DNA from: Legionella sp. W10-070
GTDB lineage: Bacteria > Pseudomonadota > Gammaproteobacteria > Legionellales > Legionellaceae
Reading direction: 5' to 3'
Assembly: GCF_900640175.1 (NCBI RefSeq)
Contig: NZ_CAAAJC010000003.1
Coordinates: forward strand, 1 to 64,000
DNA: 64,000 nt
How positions within the stretch are numbered: the stretch's first letter is position 1; each line of letters opens with the position of its first letter. Under the pieces are notes generated by a model. It was not told the DNA's origin. It saw only the letters and a list, made by a program, of their open reading frames with translations, and did no database searches. Shown here piece after piece: positions 17,987 through 28,117 of the stretch. Both the position numbers and the translations under genes were made by a program.

Positions 17987-17992
17987 ATAACA

Positions 17993-19519
17993 ATGAAATC
18001 CAATAAACGTCATCTTTATGGTTTAATCATCACCCTGCTTATCACAGGGGCAGGGATATTTTTTTACCGTCACCTCGTACTTGATGTCCCCCTAACTGAT
18101 ACAGAGACAGTTAATAGCTGGATGGTGGAAGCAAATTTGCGTTTCGTTGCCGAGCGCAATATGCCGGTAAAGGCCAGTTTCATAATCCCTTACATGCCTC
18201 CCTATTATGCTATTCTTGATGAATATTTCGTATCTCATAATTATGGCGTCACAACGAATCTAAGCGGTTATAATCGTCAGGCAGTCTGGTCATTAAGACG
18301 CGGCAGCGGCACCCAGTCACTTTATTATCGCGCCATCTTTCGTGAAACAGACAATAACGAATCCTCCCTGGCAAAACCACCGGCTGTAAAGGCACAACCT
18401 CTCAGTGAAACTCAAAAATCAGCAGTTGATGCAATAACCAGCCAGGTCCGCCAGTCTTCAGCGGATATCCAGACCTTCGCCCAGGGCACGATTAAAGAAC
18501 TTAACAAGCAGGATGGAAATGCCAGGCTACTCGTTGATAGTGACTTTAATGAAGAAAATATCGTCAAAGCCGCCACCATTATTTTAAGCCAGGCGAAGAT
18601 CTACAGTATGCCGGCGAAAGGTATCTACTTAACTCAGCAAAATAAGGCAGAGTTGAAATTATTCCTGGCTGTTTATAACGGCAAACACTGGGTATATATC
18701 AACCCCAAGACAGGTAGTGCGGGGTACCCTAAAAATTTCCTGGTCTGGCAATACGGCTTTGAGCCGCTATATGAGGTGAGCGGCGGTAAGAAAGCTGGAT
18801 TTAACCTCACTGTTTCACCGACCCCTATTAATGCGCTTTCTATTGCAAAAACCCGCGGATTACAGACTGATTCCCAACTCATGCGGTTTTCTCTGCTGCA
18901 ATTGCCGGTTAGTGTTCAGGAGACTTATAAAATATTGCTTACAGTTCCTATTGGTGCCTTTATTATCCTCCTGCTACGCAATTTTGTCGGACTGAAAACC
19001 TTTGGCACCTTCATGCCGGTATTAATTGCACTCGCCTTTCGGGAAACACATGTTGTTTGGGGTATTCTGCTGTTTGTTACCATTGTATCATTTGGATTAC
19101 TCGCTCGTTTTTACCTTGATCAGCTGCGCCTTCTTTTAGTACCCAGGCTTGCGGCCATCCTTACTGTCGTTATCCTTTTAATGATCTTTATCAGTGTATT
19201 AAGCCAGAATCTGGGACTTGATTCAGGTTTATCGGTTGCCTTATTCCCGATGGTAATTCTTACCATGACTATCGAGCGCATGTGCATTACCTGGGATGAA
19301 AGAGGCGCTGCAGATGCCATAAAATCGGGAGTAGGGAGCCTTATTGCCGCCGTCATTGCTTTTGCTGCCATGAACTATGAACCGATGCAATACCTGGTTT
19401 TTGCATTCCCAGAGCTCCTGCTGGTTTTACTGGCTATCATTTTATGGTTTGGTCAATACCGTGGTTACCGACTTTCCGAACTATTGCGCTTCAAGGTTCT
19501 CAGTGGAGAACAGCGCTAA
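17993..19519 (+). CDS. Inactive transglutaminase fused to 7 TM helices
   Basis: A 508-aa inner-membrane protein. An N-terminal anchor (LYGLIITLLITGAGIFFY) is followed by a periplasmic domain of ~290 residues, then seven transmembrane helices from about residue 310 (VPIGAFIILLLRNFVGLKTF through LLLVLLAIILWFG). The architecture is that of the Transglut_i_TM plus 7TM_transglut family, whose transglutaminase-like domain lacks the catalytic triad. It overlaps the following ATP-grasp gene by one base (TAATG), indicating coupled translation. The family is thought to act with the ligase and protease on a glutamylated or peptide target; the substrate is unknown. Confidence 0.85.
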   Translation: MKSNKRHLYGLIITLLITGAGIFFYRHLVLDVPLTDTETVNSWMVEANLRFVAERNMPVKASFIIPYMPPYYAILDEYFVSHNYGVTTNLSGYNRQAVWSLRRGSGTQSLYYRAIFRETDNNESSLAKPPAVKAQPLSETQKSAVDAITSQVRQSSADIQTFAQGTIKELNKQDGNARLLVDSDFNEENIVKAATIILSQAKIYSMPAKGIYLTQQNKAELKLFLAVYNGKHWVYINPKTGSAGYPKNFLVWQYGFEPLYEVSGGKKAGFNLTVSPTPINALSIAKTRGLQTDSQLMRFSLLQLPVSVQETYKILLTVPIGAFIILLLRNFVGLKTFGTFMPVLIALAFRETHVVWGILLFVTIVSFGLLARFYLDQLRLLLVPRLAAILTVVILLMIFISVLSQNLGLDSGLSVALFPMVILTMTIERMCITWDERGAADAIKSGVGSLIAAVIAFAAMNYEPMQYLVFAFPELLLVLLAIILWFGQYRGYRLSELLRFKVLSGEQR

Positions 19520-20460
19520 TGTGGAATTTGTATCGTCGTCTACAGGAGCGAGGCATCTTAAGTATTAATCAACGTAACAGTGATTATGTGCTTAAGTATA
19601 ATCCACGCAAGCATTATCCTTTAGTAGATGATAAATTAAAAACCAAAAAGCTGGCTCTTGAGGCAGGAATTGCCGTCCCTCCCCTCTATGAGATTGTCGA
19701 AAGTGAATATCAGATCAAAAGTATTGATAAACTTTTGCAATCTTATGAAGATTTTGTAATCAAACCCGCCCATGGTGCGGGTGGTGATGGCATCATTGTG
19801 GTTTCAAGTCGCGTCTTAGGCCGTTATCGGCAAATCAACGGTAAATTACTAACCACCCAGGAACTAGGTTACCATTTATCCTGTTTACTTACAGGAGCCT
19901 ATAGCCTTGGCGGCCATCCAGACTATGCGATTATTGAACACCGCGTGATTGTCGATCCGGTCTTTAAAGAAGTCAGCTATGAAGGTATTCCTGATATCCG
20001 TATCATTACTTTGCTGGGCTATCCGGCGATGGCCATGGCACGCCTGCCTACACGGCTATCTGGAGGTAAAGCTAACTTACACCAGGGGGCTATCGGTGTC
20101 GGTATTAATTTGGCAACAGGAAAAACATTCGGCGGTGTTTTCCACAACGATATGATTGACTATCATCCAGATACCCTTGCTCCCATTGTAGATATTAGCG
20201 TCCCCCATTGGGATAAAATCCTCGAGATTGCCGCTAGCTGCTATGAACTGACCGGTCTGGGTTATTTAGGGGTAGATATTGTTCTCGATCGGGAACATGG
20301 ACCACTTATGCTGGAGCTCAATGCCCGTCCAGGCTTAAATATACAAATTGCCAACCGCGAGGGAGGACTTAAACGTTACCGTCAAATTGAAGCGCAGGCG
20401 GCAAAGGAAAAGGAATCTGTTGCAGCAAGAATTGCCTATAGCAAGCAACAATTTGCCTGA
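19519..20460 (+). CDS. Alpha-L-glutamate ligase-like ATP-grasp protein
   Basis: A 313-aa RimK-like ATP-grasp enzyme expected to form peptide-type bonds between a carboxylate and an amino acid. Visible are the N-terminal LKTKKLALEAGIAVPPLYE, the glycine-rich loop VIKPAHGAGGDGIIVVSS, DIRIITLLGYPAMAMARLPT and the metal-binding end LMLELNARPGLNIQIANREG. I start at the ATG (19519) overlapping the upstream stop because the homologous region begins MWNLYRRLQERGIL. It is last in the three-gene operon; a strong hairpin follows. Confidence 0.9.
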   Translation: MWNLYRRLQERGILSINQRNSDYVLKYNPRKHYPLVDDKLKTKKLALEAGIAVPPLYEIVESEYQIKSIDKLLQSYEDFVIKPAHGAGGDGIIVVSSRVLGRYRQINGKLLTTQELGYHLSCLLTGAYSLGGHPDYAIIEHRVIVDPVFKEVSYEGIPDIRIITLLGYPAMAMARLPTRLSGGKANLHQGAIGVGINLATGKTFGGVFHNDMIDYHPDTLAPIVDISVPHWDKILEIAASCYELTGLGYLGVDIVLDREHGPLMLELNARPGLNIQIANREGGLKRYRQIEAQAAKEKESVAARIAYSKQQFA

Positions 20461-20511
20461 TAGCCTCGCTTTCTTAAGTTATTTCCCAGCTTCTTTCTAC
20501 TCCCACAACAA

Positions 20512-20545
20512 GATAAACTCCTCTAATTAATCGGAGGAGTTTATC
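20512..20545. terminator. Bidirectional terminator
   Basis: A 12-bp perfect stem GATAAACTCCTC / GAGGAGTTTATC with a 10-base loop (20512-20523 and 20534-20545). It lies between the convergent ATP-grasp and C1 peptidase genes, 50 bases after one stop and 28 after the other, and can serve both. Confidence 0.75.
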
Positions 20546-20572
20546 GGTTTCAGAAAAAAGTTTAATCAATAC

Positions 20573-21679
20573 CTAAGCTTGCACCATATTTTCCATACCG
20601 CGGATACGTTGCACTTCAAGAACCAATAATTTGAAGTAATCATAAGACATGTAAAAATTGCCTCGATCACCCACCTGATTTCCCCATGAATTGCGCAGAG
20701 TCAGCAATCCACGATGCTCGCGACCTTGATCATCGATGGCAACAGCATTGTCATCATAGCCTGTAATGATCATCTCATGGCCACCAAACTCTGGTCTTAA
20801 GTAAACGTCTCTGGCGATTTCCGGGGTTAATACCCAGGTATCAAAGGTACTCTTATTACTGCCGACAGCGCCCATAAAACCTAAGTCAAAATCCAGTAAC
20901 AGGACCCCAAAAGTCAGGCGGTCACCAGAATTGAGAGCCGCTTTTATCTCATTAATAGTCTTATTGGTATCCACACGCTCAGAAAGTGCCTGATAGACAT
21001 CTAAAACAGGCGACCATAAGACCTCTTCACCCATGTTTTCACTGAGCTGACGATACTCTTCAGGCGTCATTTGTGCATCTGGAGTCTCTCTTTCATCGGC
21101 TGGATAGTTGCTTATCCCCCCACAATTCTGTTCAGCCTGTTGTTCTTTATTAACAATACCAAAAAGCTCCATCTGATTTAAAACAGTTCGCCCCCAGCTA
21201 CCATCCCAACCACTTGCAGCATAACCATTATTCTCAAGATAACGACCGAGTTCTAATTGGCAGAGCTGACTAATATAATCGCCCTTATTTAATGCGGCAT
21301 CAATTGCTGCAGTGTTGGCAAAGGTCACGCAAGTACCATGCATCCCCTGATCCAGTACCGGCACATTATTCATTCCTAATTCAACTTTTGCAGGGTATTT
21401 TCTGGTTAACGCAGAAGCATCCAGGGCAAACTGTTTGGTATGAGCAAGCGCATTCTTGGCCTTATCAGCAAGAGCTTGTTTGGCTTTCGCAGGTAATTGA
21501 ATATTTAAAAATTTTATTTGCTTAATAACATCAGCCGTTGACTGAGGTGCGTTTATCCTTGATACCTGTGCGGCAGGTATTTTGGCAGTTTTGCTAATTG
21601 TGCCAACTATTTTTACATCCTGTGCAGCCAAGCTCCCGCTAACTACCATCGAGAATAAGGCAAATTTCGCTAGCTTCAT
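20573..21679 (-). CDS. Secreted papain-like cysteine peptidase (C1 family)
   Basis: A 368-aa protein with a signal peptide (LAKFALFSMVVSGSLAA) and a propeptide-like lysine/alanine-rich stretch to about residue 100. The catalytic set is Gln111 and Cys117 (DQGMHGTCVTFA), His301 (FGGHEMIITGYDD) and Asn330 (LRNSWGNQ). The usual CGSCWAF motif is altered to HGTCVTFA, but all four key positions are kept, so activity is likely. Probably exported by Sec and perhaps released by type II secretion. Monocistronic. Confidence 0.9.
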   Translation of the reverse strand: MKLAKFALFSMVVSGSLAAQDVKIVGTISKTAKIPAAQVSRINAPQSTADVIKQIKFLNIQLPAKAKQALADKAKNALAHTKQFALDASALTRKYPAKVELGMNNVPVLDQGMHGTCVTFANTAAIDAALNKGDYISQLCQLELGRYLENNGYAASGWDGSWGRTVLNQMELFGIVNKEQQAEQNCGGISNYPADERETPDAQMTPEEYRQLSENMGEEVLWSPVLDVYQALSERVDTNKTINEIKAALNSGDRLTFGVLLLDFDLGFMGAVGSNKSTFDTWVLTPEIARDVYLRPEFGGHEMIITGYDDNAVAIDDQGREHRGLLTLRNSWGNQVGDRGNFYMSYDYFKLLVLEVQRIRGMENMVQA

Positions 21680-21808
21680 CTAGGTCTCCTTGGTTATTAT
21701 ATGTATGGCCAAACGAGTATACCATATGGATTAAAACCATTCATTAAGGATGAAAAAAATTCGAAAATGCTTAATTTAGCCCTTGGTTTTTCGATTAAAC
21801 GGTGGAAA

Positions 21809-22630
21809 TCAACAGTAACTAAGTCCCGGAACTGAAAAACGGCGCCTATCTTGCAGGCGAAGAGCAGTCAACGTTCCGCCCCATAAACAGCCAGTATCAA
21901 TAGGATAAAGTTTAGGATCTGGCACTCGTCCTTCCAGAGCAGCCCAATGACCAAAAACAACATCCACATCAATGGGCTTACGTTGAGGCACAGCGTACCA
22001 GGGAAGATGATTCACAGGCGCCTCCTTGATAGTCCCTTTATAGCCTAAAAGTAAACAACCGTTCGCATCACAAAAGCGCATACGGGTAAAATAATTTGTG
22101 ATAACACGCAGTCTTTCGATGCCCAGCAAATCATCCGACCAGCAATCCGGTTGATTACCATACATCTGCGTCAAGAAATGCTGATAATCGTTGCCGGCTA
22201 AAACCATTTCCAGCTCATGAGCCAGGTGCTTTGCCTGAGCCAGATCCCAGACAGGAGCAATGCCCGCATGACAGATCAGGATATTTAAAGCATCATCATG
22301 AATTAAAATAGCCTGTTTCCTTAGCCAATGTCCCAGTTCTTCCCGATCATCTGCCGCTAATATTAACTGCAAGCTATCATCCTGATTCTCTTTAGGATGA
22401 GCAGCAAAAAGTTTATTTAATAGATGTAAATCATGGTTTCCCAAGGTAATTCGCGGAGTAAGTGGCAAATTTTTAACAAACCGCAGCACCTCCAATGACT
22501 GGGGGCCACGATTTACCAAGTCACCAACAAACCATAACCGATCACGCTTCTCATCAAAATCAATATGCTCCAGCAACCGTTGTAACGGCTCATAACAACC
22601 CTGCACATCACCTATTGCATAATCAGACAC
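21809..22630 (-). CDS. apaH: Bis(5'-nucleosyl)-tetraphosphatase, symmetrical
   Basis: A 273-aa metallophosphatase that splits Ap4A to two ADP. Motifs are [16 protein letters not shown] (D-Q-C variant of DxHG), [26 protein letters not shown] and [11 protein letters not shown]. Its start overlaps the last 8 bases of the upstream TraI_2 gene, so the pair is translationally coupled. In many gammaproteobacteria apaH lies directly next to rsmA and apaG; here a different gene is in between and apaG is absent. Confidence 0.96.
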   Translation of the reverse strand: MSDYAIGDVQGCYEPLQRLLEHIDFDEKRDRLWFVGDLVNRGPQSLEVLRFVKNLPLTPRITLGNHDLHLLNKLFAAHPKENQDDSLQLILAADDREELGHWLRKQAILIHDDALNILICHAGIAPVWDLAQAKHLAHELEMVLAGNDYQHFLTQMYGNQPDCWSDDLLGIERLRVITNYFTRMRFCDANGCLLLGYKGTIKEAPVNHLPWYAVPQRKPIDVDVVFGHWAALEGRVPDPKLYPIDTGCLWGGTLTALRLQDRRRFSVPGLSYC

Positions 22631-23990
22631 TATTAATCATCCCTGGTTTTAAACTAGATTGTAATGTAGAGCTGGAGACTGCTTGCCATTGGCCTGAAGA
22701 ATTTAAATGAGGCAACGCATCAGCAGAATGCTGCTGTTGTTGTGGTATAAAGTTATTATTGGATTGAGCTTGATAAATAAGTTCTGTAGTAGACATTGTG
22801 CTTATCTTACCAGTACCTAAATGATGTACTGAAACCTGTGCCGGCAAAGCGACTGGATAATTAGAAAAAACAATCCCGCTATGCATTTGCTGATTGCTTG
22901 CCTGCTCAAAACGTGCAGAAGGGTTACCATCCGCTGCAGTCCGATGCAATCCTAAAGATAAGAAACCATTTTGCACAGCTTGCCAATTTTTATATTCGGG
23001 ATGTTCTCGGACAAACAGCCTGAACATCTCCACTGACATTAGTAAACCACCAGGTACCATGAATAAAGGTGCCTTATTAATCATAATACGCCCCTCATTC
23101 AATGATTTGCCAATCCACTGAATAAATTCTACACCGACCTGCTGTTCTATCTCGGCAACTGATTCAGGCACACCACCTGCAAATGTACTCACTCGGCCGT
23201 AGCGGCTACCACGCGAACCGTAACCCCTGACCATCATTTGATTAAAGTATCGTTGAATAGCAATCGCATCCGCGTGAATTAAAATTGCTCCAAGGGTTCC
23301 GGCAGCATAATTGTCTTCATTCAACAGAGCAAGCCAGACAGCCAATACTTGCGAGTTTGAAGCAATCCAGGCAAAACCACTCGTCGGCATTAGCAAACGA
23401 GCAAGAAGTAAATTCAGGCGATGGCGAAATCCTTCATCAGATTCCTTGAGAAACTCATAACGGTAATGACTGGCGTTTGATGCCAGATTTTCCAATAAAG
23501 GGTTCCATTTTTTTAAAAAATGACCGTGACTATCATACAGTTCAATGTCAAAATCCGTTTGTAACTTACCTATTCCCTGCAGAATTGCAGCAGAGAATAA
23601 AGCATATTGCCATAACTTCTGTTCTTCCGATATTTGATCCTGGTTCTCTCGCAGCAGATAACCTTTAAACAGAGCAAGAGCAGCCTCCGTACGATTTAGC
23701 GCATGATCTAAAAAACCACCTTGTTGGGAATAAAAACTATTTGATGTTTCAGGTAAACTTTGACAATGATTGACAAAATTATGAATAAGACTTATACATA
23801 GACTACCTAAGCGCCCCTCTTCCAAAGCACAAGAATCTTTAATCTGTTGTAATAAGGTAGCCCGCTTATCCTCTGCCAACAAATTAGAAGCTTGCACCAC
23901 TCGTGTCAGAGCACTAAGCGCCTTAGCATTTGAAGCTTTTGTTTTTTTCCCATGACGATGAAACAAAACCCACCTCCAGAAACCAGACAA
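22623..23990 (-). CDS. TraI_2 / MobH-like HD-type domain protein
   Basis: A 455-aa protein. Residues ~85-250 resemble the TraI_2 (MobH relaxase-related, HD-like) domain: [20 protein letters not shown] supplies an HD-type His-Asp, and [20 protein letters not shown] and [19 protein letters not shown] follow the same fold. The C-terminal part after ~300 has no family I can name and ends in a polar Gln-rich tail. There are no conjugation genes nearby, so a role in DNA transfer is doubtful. It sits 18 bases after rsmA and overlaps apaH. Confidence 0.7.
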   Translation of the reverse strand: MSGFWRWVLFHRHGKKTKASNAKALSALTRVVQASNLLAEDKRATLLQQIKDSCALEEGRLGSLCISLIHNFVNHCQSLPETSNSFYSQQGGFLDHALNRTEAALALFKGYLLRENQDQISEEQKLWQYALFSAAILQGIGKLQTDFDIELYDSHGHFLKKWNPLLENLASNASHYRYEFLKESDEGFRHRLNLLLARLLMPTSGFAWIASNSQVLAVWLALLNEDNYAAGTLGAILIHADAIAIQRYFNQMMVRGYGSRGSRYGRVSTFAGGVPESVAEIEQQVGVEFIQWIGKSLNEGRIMINKAPLFMVPGGLLMSVEMFRLFVREHPEYKNWQAVQNGFLSLGLHRTAADGNPSARFEQASNQQMHSGIVFSNYPVALPAQVSVHHLGTGKISTMSTTELIYQAQSNNNFIPQQQQHSADALPHLNSSGQWQAVSSSTLQSSLKPGMINSV

Positions 23991-24008
23991 TACATTGTTA
24001 ATTTTACA

Positions 24009-24776
24009 CTAATTGGCTATAAATTTCGCTATCCTCACATAGTCTTTTACAGCAATCTGCTCAGGTCGCGAACCAGGGTCAATACCTAAATCAGTAAGTT
24101 GTGCTGCACTGAGCAGGGGTTTTAAATTATTCGCCAATGTCTTGCGCCGCATAGAAAACGCTTGTGCCAGTAAGCGTTCCAACACGCCAACCTCCACTTC
24201 CGGATAAGGCGACACCTGGTAAGGGGTTAACCGCACAATTGCCGAATCAACCTGCGGCCTGGGATAAAAAGCCTCAGGCGGCACATCAAATAAATAATCC
24301 ACCTCACAGAAATATTGGATCATCACGCTCAAGCGGCCGTAGGCCTTTGTGCCGGGTTGGGCATTAAGACGCAATACAACTTCTTTCTGCAGCATAAAAT
24401 GCATGTCTTGAATAAAACCTGCATAGCCAAGCAGATGAAACAATAGCGGCGTGGAGATATTATATGGCAAATTACCAATTATCCGCAGATGCTTGCCCCA
24501 TTGGCTGAAATCAATTGTTAACGCATCTGCGGCAACCAAATCCAATTTCTCCGATGCTGAAATGGCCTGCAAATGACGATGTAAGTCTTTATCAATTTCA
24601 ATAGCGACAAGGCGTCTTAATCGCTTCAATAAAGGGATTGTCAAAGCCCCCAATCCCGGACCAATTTCAATCACCTTATCCTCTTCCCGGGGATTTAAAA
24701 CCGTCAAAATCTTATCAATAAGATGTTCATCTTGTAAAAAATTCTGACCAAAACGTTTGCGGGGATGATGTTTCAC
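24009..24776 (-). CDS. rsmA: 16S rRNA (adenine1518/1519-N6)-dimethyltransferase
   Basis: KsgA-type methyltransferase that dimethylates two adenines in helix 45 of 16S rRNA. Motifs are [27 protein letters not shown] (SAM loop), [17 protein letters not shown] (NLPY catalytic) and [11 protein letters not shown] place the start at GTG 24776, giving [14 protein letters not shown], the family's usual N-terminus; a TTG at 24797 would add seven hydrophobic residues. First gene of the rsmA-TraI_2-apaH run. Confidence 0.95.
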   Translation of the reverse strand: MKHHPRKRFGQNFLQDEHLIDKILTVLNPREEDKVIEIGPGLGALTIPLLKRLRRLVAIEIDKDLHRHLQAISASEKLDLVAADALTIDFSQWGKHLRIIGNLPYNISTPLLFHLLGYAGFIQDMHFMLQKEVVLRLNAQPGTKAYGRLSVMIQYFCEVDYLFDVPPEAFYPRPQVDSAIVRLTPYQVSPYPEVEVGVLERLLAQAFSMRRKTLANNLKPLLSAAQLTDLGIDPGSRPEQIAVKDYVRIAKFIAN

Positions 24777-24982
24777 TATGCTTACCAAAAAAAACAAAGA
24801 AAAATTATACCAAATTAACGCTTATTTGGGTTAGTCTGATGTTGCCATCTGCCATTTACTGTAGTATTTCAACATTAAATCGATAGCCATGCTGATTAAT
24901 GATTTTTAGACAGGACATGGCTTACATCATCTGGGCATTTTATGGGAATAATTTTCAAATAAGTTAAAATGAGGGGCAAATA

Positions 24983-25696
24983 ATGCTGGCTTATTTATTG
25001 GAATTTCGTCAACGCGCTTTGCATATATTCATTTGCTTTGCTCTTTTCTTCCTGCTGGCTTTCTTCTTCGCTAATGAATTGTTCCATGTGTTAGTAATCC
25101 CTTTGTTAAAGGCATTAAACCCTGAGGACTCACTGATTGCCACACAGATTACAGCACCTGTATTAACACCAGTTAAACTGGCAGCCAATGCAGCCATGCT
25201 TTGTACAGCCCCCTTTGCCCTTCTTCAATTATGGCGATTTATTGCACCAGGATTATATCACTATGAGCGCTATAATCTACGCATGGCAATCACGATCAGC
25301 ATGCTGCTTTTTCTGTTGGGGATGCTCTTTTGTTTCTACCTTGTATTACCTTTTGCCTTTCATCTTTTTGTCAGGGCTACCCCATCAGGGGTCAGGCTGC
25401 TCCCCGATATCAGTTATGCATTAGATTTTATTACTCGCATGGTATTATTATTTGGTCTTTGCTTCCAGGTTCCCCTGGTCTGCTTTACACTGGTAAAGAT
25501 AGGATGGGTAGAGGTGAGTGTATTAAAAAAAGTAAGGCCTTACGTCATTGTCGGAGCCTTTGTCATTGGCATGCTGCTAACGCCCCCTGATGTATTTTCT
25601 CAAATCATGCTGGCTATACCGCTTTGCCTGCTCTATGAAGCAGGGCTTATTTTAGCCATGATAAAAACAGCTAAACCAGCCACAAAGGGCTGTTAA
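24983..25696 (+). CDS. tatC: Sec-independent translocase component TatC
   Basis: A 237-aa inner-membrane protein with six predicted helices, the core of the twin-arginine translocase that binds RR signal peptides. Family marks are the N-terminal LLEFRQRALHIF (E/R-R pattern), PFALLQLWRFIAPGLYHYER and VIVGAFVIGMLLTPPDVFSQ. GAGGGG precedes the ATG. tatA and tatB are not in the window next to it, so in this genome they must be elsewhere. Confidence 0.95.
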   Translation: MLAYLLEFRQRALHIFICFALFFLLAFFFANELFHVLVIPLLKALNPEDSLIATQITAPVLTPVKLAANAAMLCTAPFALLQLWRFIAPGLYHYERYNLRMAITISMLLFLLGMLFCFYLVLPFAFHLFVRATPSGVRLLPDISYALDFITRMVLLFGLCFQVPLVCFTLVKIGWVEVSVLKKVRPYVIVGAFVIGMLLTPPDVFSQIMLAIPLCLLYEAGLILAMIKTAKPATKGC

Positions 25697-25710
25697 CAAT
25701 CGCACGGCTC

Positions 25711-26811
25711 CTAAAAGTAATTCGATAACAAGATAACAAAAGGGTTAATGATCCTCCTTAGGAGTACAACCAAAATCAATATTGCTATAACGGCATAACG
25801 ATTAACATAATAAAGTAAATTGACAGCGGGAGGAAAAAAAGGCTTTTGAGCAAGCATCCAGCGGCTGACAGCCAGGCAAACCGGCAGATACAACAGCACA
25901 ATTATTTCAGTAAATATGCGTGACTCGGTAAAATTTCCAACCAACAGCAAGCCAAGGAAATAACTTAACACGACATAACGCAATGGCCGATACCTTACAG
26001 GAATATAATCATAAAAAACAAACCAGAATAACGGAAAGCCAGCGAAACAAAATAAGAACAAAAAAATATGCTGGCCATTCAGCAACCAGGATAAATTGGC
26101 TTCAAAGAAAGTTTGGGGAGAGGCGCGGAAATACCATTCGAGCGCCTGCCCTGAAAGTTGAAGATGATGGATAATTGCAAAGATTAACAGCCTTGTCAGA
26201 ATATAAACTACCATGGAAAGAAGCATCGGCTTAACAGCCGCACGCAGGGTTTGCCAATGCAAAGCAGGGATCATTAAGACAAGCAGTACGCTGCTCTCAC
26301 GGTTAAACGTTGCTGGAACCAGCCATAGAATAAAGTAAAGCCATTGCGAGCGTATGCAAAATAAAAGTCCAGCCGCCATAAAAAAAAGTGAAGCACTATC
26401 ATAAGGGTAAAAAAAAGTGGCCTCACCATCGGTGGTAAAACGATAATTAATCACCGTTACTATTGGTAAAAGTAATATAAACAGCCAGCTTAAGAGTGTT
26501 GACTGACGTCTATTAAATTCTTCACCAAGCAATCGTGTTAAAGCAAAATAGAATAAACTGATAAACAGCACTTCGGTAACAAAAAATAACTCCTCAACCT
26601 CAAACGGTAAGACATAAGACAGCAGATGGGCTACACCAGAAGCCAGCATACGCTGTCCAAAGGGCATTCGTGCTGAAAAATTAATCAACTCCTTTAGATC
26701 AGTATCGATAAAGACACCAGTAAGCTTTGTGTGGATAAAAGCATAACTAAAAAGCAGGGCACAGGTTAGAAAATATGATTTATATCGAAACAGGTCTTCA
26801 TTCATAACCAT
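25711..26811 (-). CDS. Polytopic membrane protein, unknown
   Basis: A 366-aa protein with about nine or ten transmembrane helices. Between helices 1 and 2 is an extracytoplasmic loop (LTGVFIDTDLKELINFSARM). The pattern, including WLVPATFNRESSVLLVL, is reminiscent of GT-C type glycosyltransferases or O-antigen-related proteins, but no family is certain. It is divergent from hspQ and convergent with tatC. Confidence 0.7.
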   Translation of the reverse strand: MVMNEDLFRYKSYFLTCALLFSYAFIHTKLTGVFIDTDLKELINFSARMPFGQRMLASGVAHLLSYVLPFEVEELFFVTEVLFISLFYFALTRLLGEEFNRRQSTLLSWLFILLLPIVTVINYRFTTDGEATFFYPYDSASLFFMAAGLLFCIRSQWLYFILWLVPATFNRESSVLLVLMIPALHWQTLRAAVKPMLLSMVVYILTRLLIFAIIHHLQLSGQALEWYFRASPQTFFEANLSWLLNGQHIFLFLFCFAGFPLFWFVFYDYIPVRYRPLRYVVLSYFLGLLLVGNFTESRIFTEIIVLLYLPVCLAVSRWMLAQKPFFPPAVNLLYYVNRYAVIAILILVVLLRRIINPFVILLSNYF

Positions 26812-26890
26812 TAACTCTATTCAAGATTTGTCAAGGCTAACCGATATCAAAGGAAAAACGCAAACAACTGGCCAAAACCAGGAGAAAGTG

Positions 26891-27202
26891 ATGAATAAAA
26901 CAGCAAAATTCAATATCGGTGAACGCGTTATTCATACAAAGCAGGGTTATCGCGCGGTAATCATTGATGTAGATCCCTTTTTCCAAGCCTCTGGCCGCTA
27001 CAACCCACAGGCCATTAAACGCGAATTCGCCAACCGAAACCCCTGGTATCGGCTGCTGGTTGATGAGAGCAGTCAAATGACTTATGTTGAAGAATGTTTA
27101 CTAAAGAGGGACTGCAGCAGTCAAAATATCAACAACCCTCAAATTAAACATTATCTCCATGAGCGACAGGGCAAATACCAAACCAATACAAAGCATCATT
27201 AA
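26891..27202 (+). CDS. hspQ: Heat shock protein HspQ (YccV family)
   Basis: A 103-aa protein of the HspQ/YccV family, named for binding hemimethylated DNA and known in enterobacteria as an adaptor that stimulates Lon protease. FNIGERVIHTKQGYRAVIID, NPWYRLLVDESSQMTYVEE and the C-terminal YLHERQGKYQ fit the family. I use the ATG at 26891, preceded by CAGGAGAAAGTG; a start at 26828 would add an unconserved 21-residue tail. Confidence 0.88.
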   Translation: MNKTAKFNIGERVIHTKQGYRAVIIDVDPFFQASGRYNPQAIKREFANRNPWYRLLVDESSQMTYVEECLLKRDCSSQNINNPQIKHYLHERQGKYQTNTKHH

Positions 27203-27218
27203 TAATTTATGGAAAACC

Positions 27219-27413
27219 TCAGGTATGACGCAACATAAACACCAGAAAGGCAATAAAGGCTATCAGGATTAATGCCAAAAACCCCATCGTGGAGAAACTC
27301 TTGCCAAGATTTTCTCGGCTAAATTGCTCTGGCCTGCCTTTAATGCTGCGATACAAAATCCAAACAATAAGCCCTGCGCCAATCAATCCAAGTACCTGAT
27401 ATAAGGTATCCAT
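27219..27413 (-). CDS. Small two-helix membrane protein
   Basis: A 64-aa protein with helices VLGLIGAGLIVWILYRSI and GFLALILIAFIAFLVFML joined by a polar loop. It starts 2 bases after the fre stop on the same strand, so it is the third gene of the ubiD-fre operon. No family assigned. Confidence 0.65.
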   Translation of the reverse strand: MDTLYQVLGLIGAGLIVWILYRSIKGRPEQFSRENLGKSFSTMGFLALILIAFIAFLVFMLRHT

Positions 27414-27415
27414 AG

Positions 27416-28117
27416 TTATCCCCCCTGTTGTTCAAAACTAAATGCATCGGAAAATAATTGCGCTGTCGGCAGGCTATGGGTAACCAGTATATCCCTTATG
27501 GCATAAACCATGTCAAAAGGCCCGGCAATAACAACCTGCCAATCTTTAAGATCATGCTGATGGTGATCAAGAATTATTGAGGCCAGCGTTTCCTTGCTGG
27601 CATTGGACAACAAGGAAAAATAACGAAAATGCTCAACATGAGCCTGCCATTGCCTTACTTTTTCATCCATATAGAGATCACTTTGTGAACGGGCGCCCCA
27701 GAATAGTTCAAAAGGACGTTTTTCACCATCAGCCAATAACTGTTCTATCATCGCTTTGACAGGCGCAAAACCAGTACCTCCGGCAATAAATAAAATCGGT
27801 TTATGCGCGCGAAGCCTGTCAAGGTGGCAGTCACCCAGAGGAACCCGGATTGTTATCTCGCCATGCTTTTTAATATCGGCAAGTAATCGCTGATTACTTC
27901 TGTTATCCTGACTATGGCGTATATGAAGTTCATAGGTCTGAGAACCCAGAGGGGCATTGGCAATAGAATAGCTTAACTCCGCATCTGAAGAAAGGAGCTG
28001 TAAATATTGGCCTGCTTGATAATCAACGTATTTTTCAGGCTTTAGCACAACCTGTAAAATGCTATCGGTAAGAGGGGAGACATGTTCTATCTTTGCCTTC
28101 ATCGATTTAGTCATCAT
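27416..28117 (-). CDS. fre: NAD(P)H-flavin reductase
   Basis: A 233-aa ferredoxin-reductase-type flavin reductase that passes electrons from NAD(P)H to free flavins. Marks are [20 protein letters not shown] (RxYS-type flavin motif with Tyr-Ser), [18 protein letters not shown] (pyridine nucleotide loop) and the C-terminal QLFSDAF. There is no 2Fe-2S domain. The start overlaps the ubiD stop by 11 bases. fre next to ubiD is a known gammaproteobacterial arrangement and may supply reduced flavin for UbiD/UbiX chemistry. Confidence 0.9.
   Translation of the reverse strand: MMTKSMKAKIEHVSPLTDSILQVVLKPEKYVDYQAGQYLQLLSSDAELSYSIANAPLGSQTYELHIRHSQDNRSNQRLLADIKKHGEITIRVPLGDCHLDRLRAHKPILFIAGGTGFAPVKAMIEQLLADGEKRPFELFWGARSQSDLYMDEKVRQWQAHVEHFRYFSLLSNASKETLASIILDHHQHDLKDWQVVIAGPFDMVYAIRDILVTHSLPTAQLFSDAFSFEQQGG

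Noticed and set aside
20512-20545. Considered a small-RNA hairpin
   Set aside because: Its place between two converging stop codons explains it as a shared terminator.
27219-27413. Considered TatA/TatB for the nearby tatC
   Set aside because: It has two helices and no TatA-type amphipathic segment, and it belongs to the ubiD-fre operon on the other strand.
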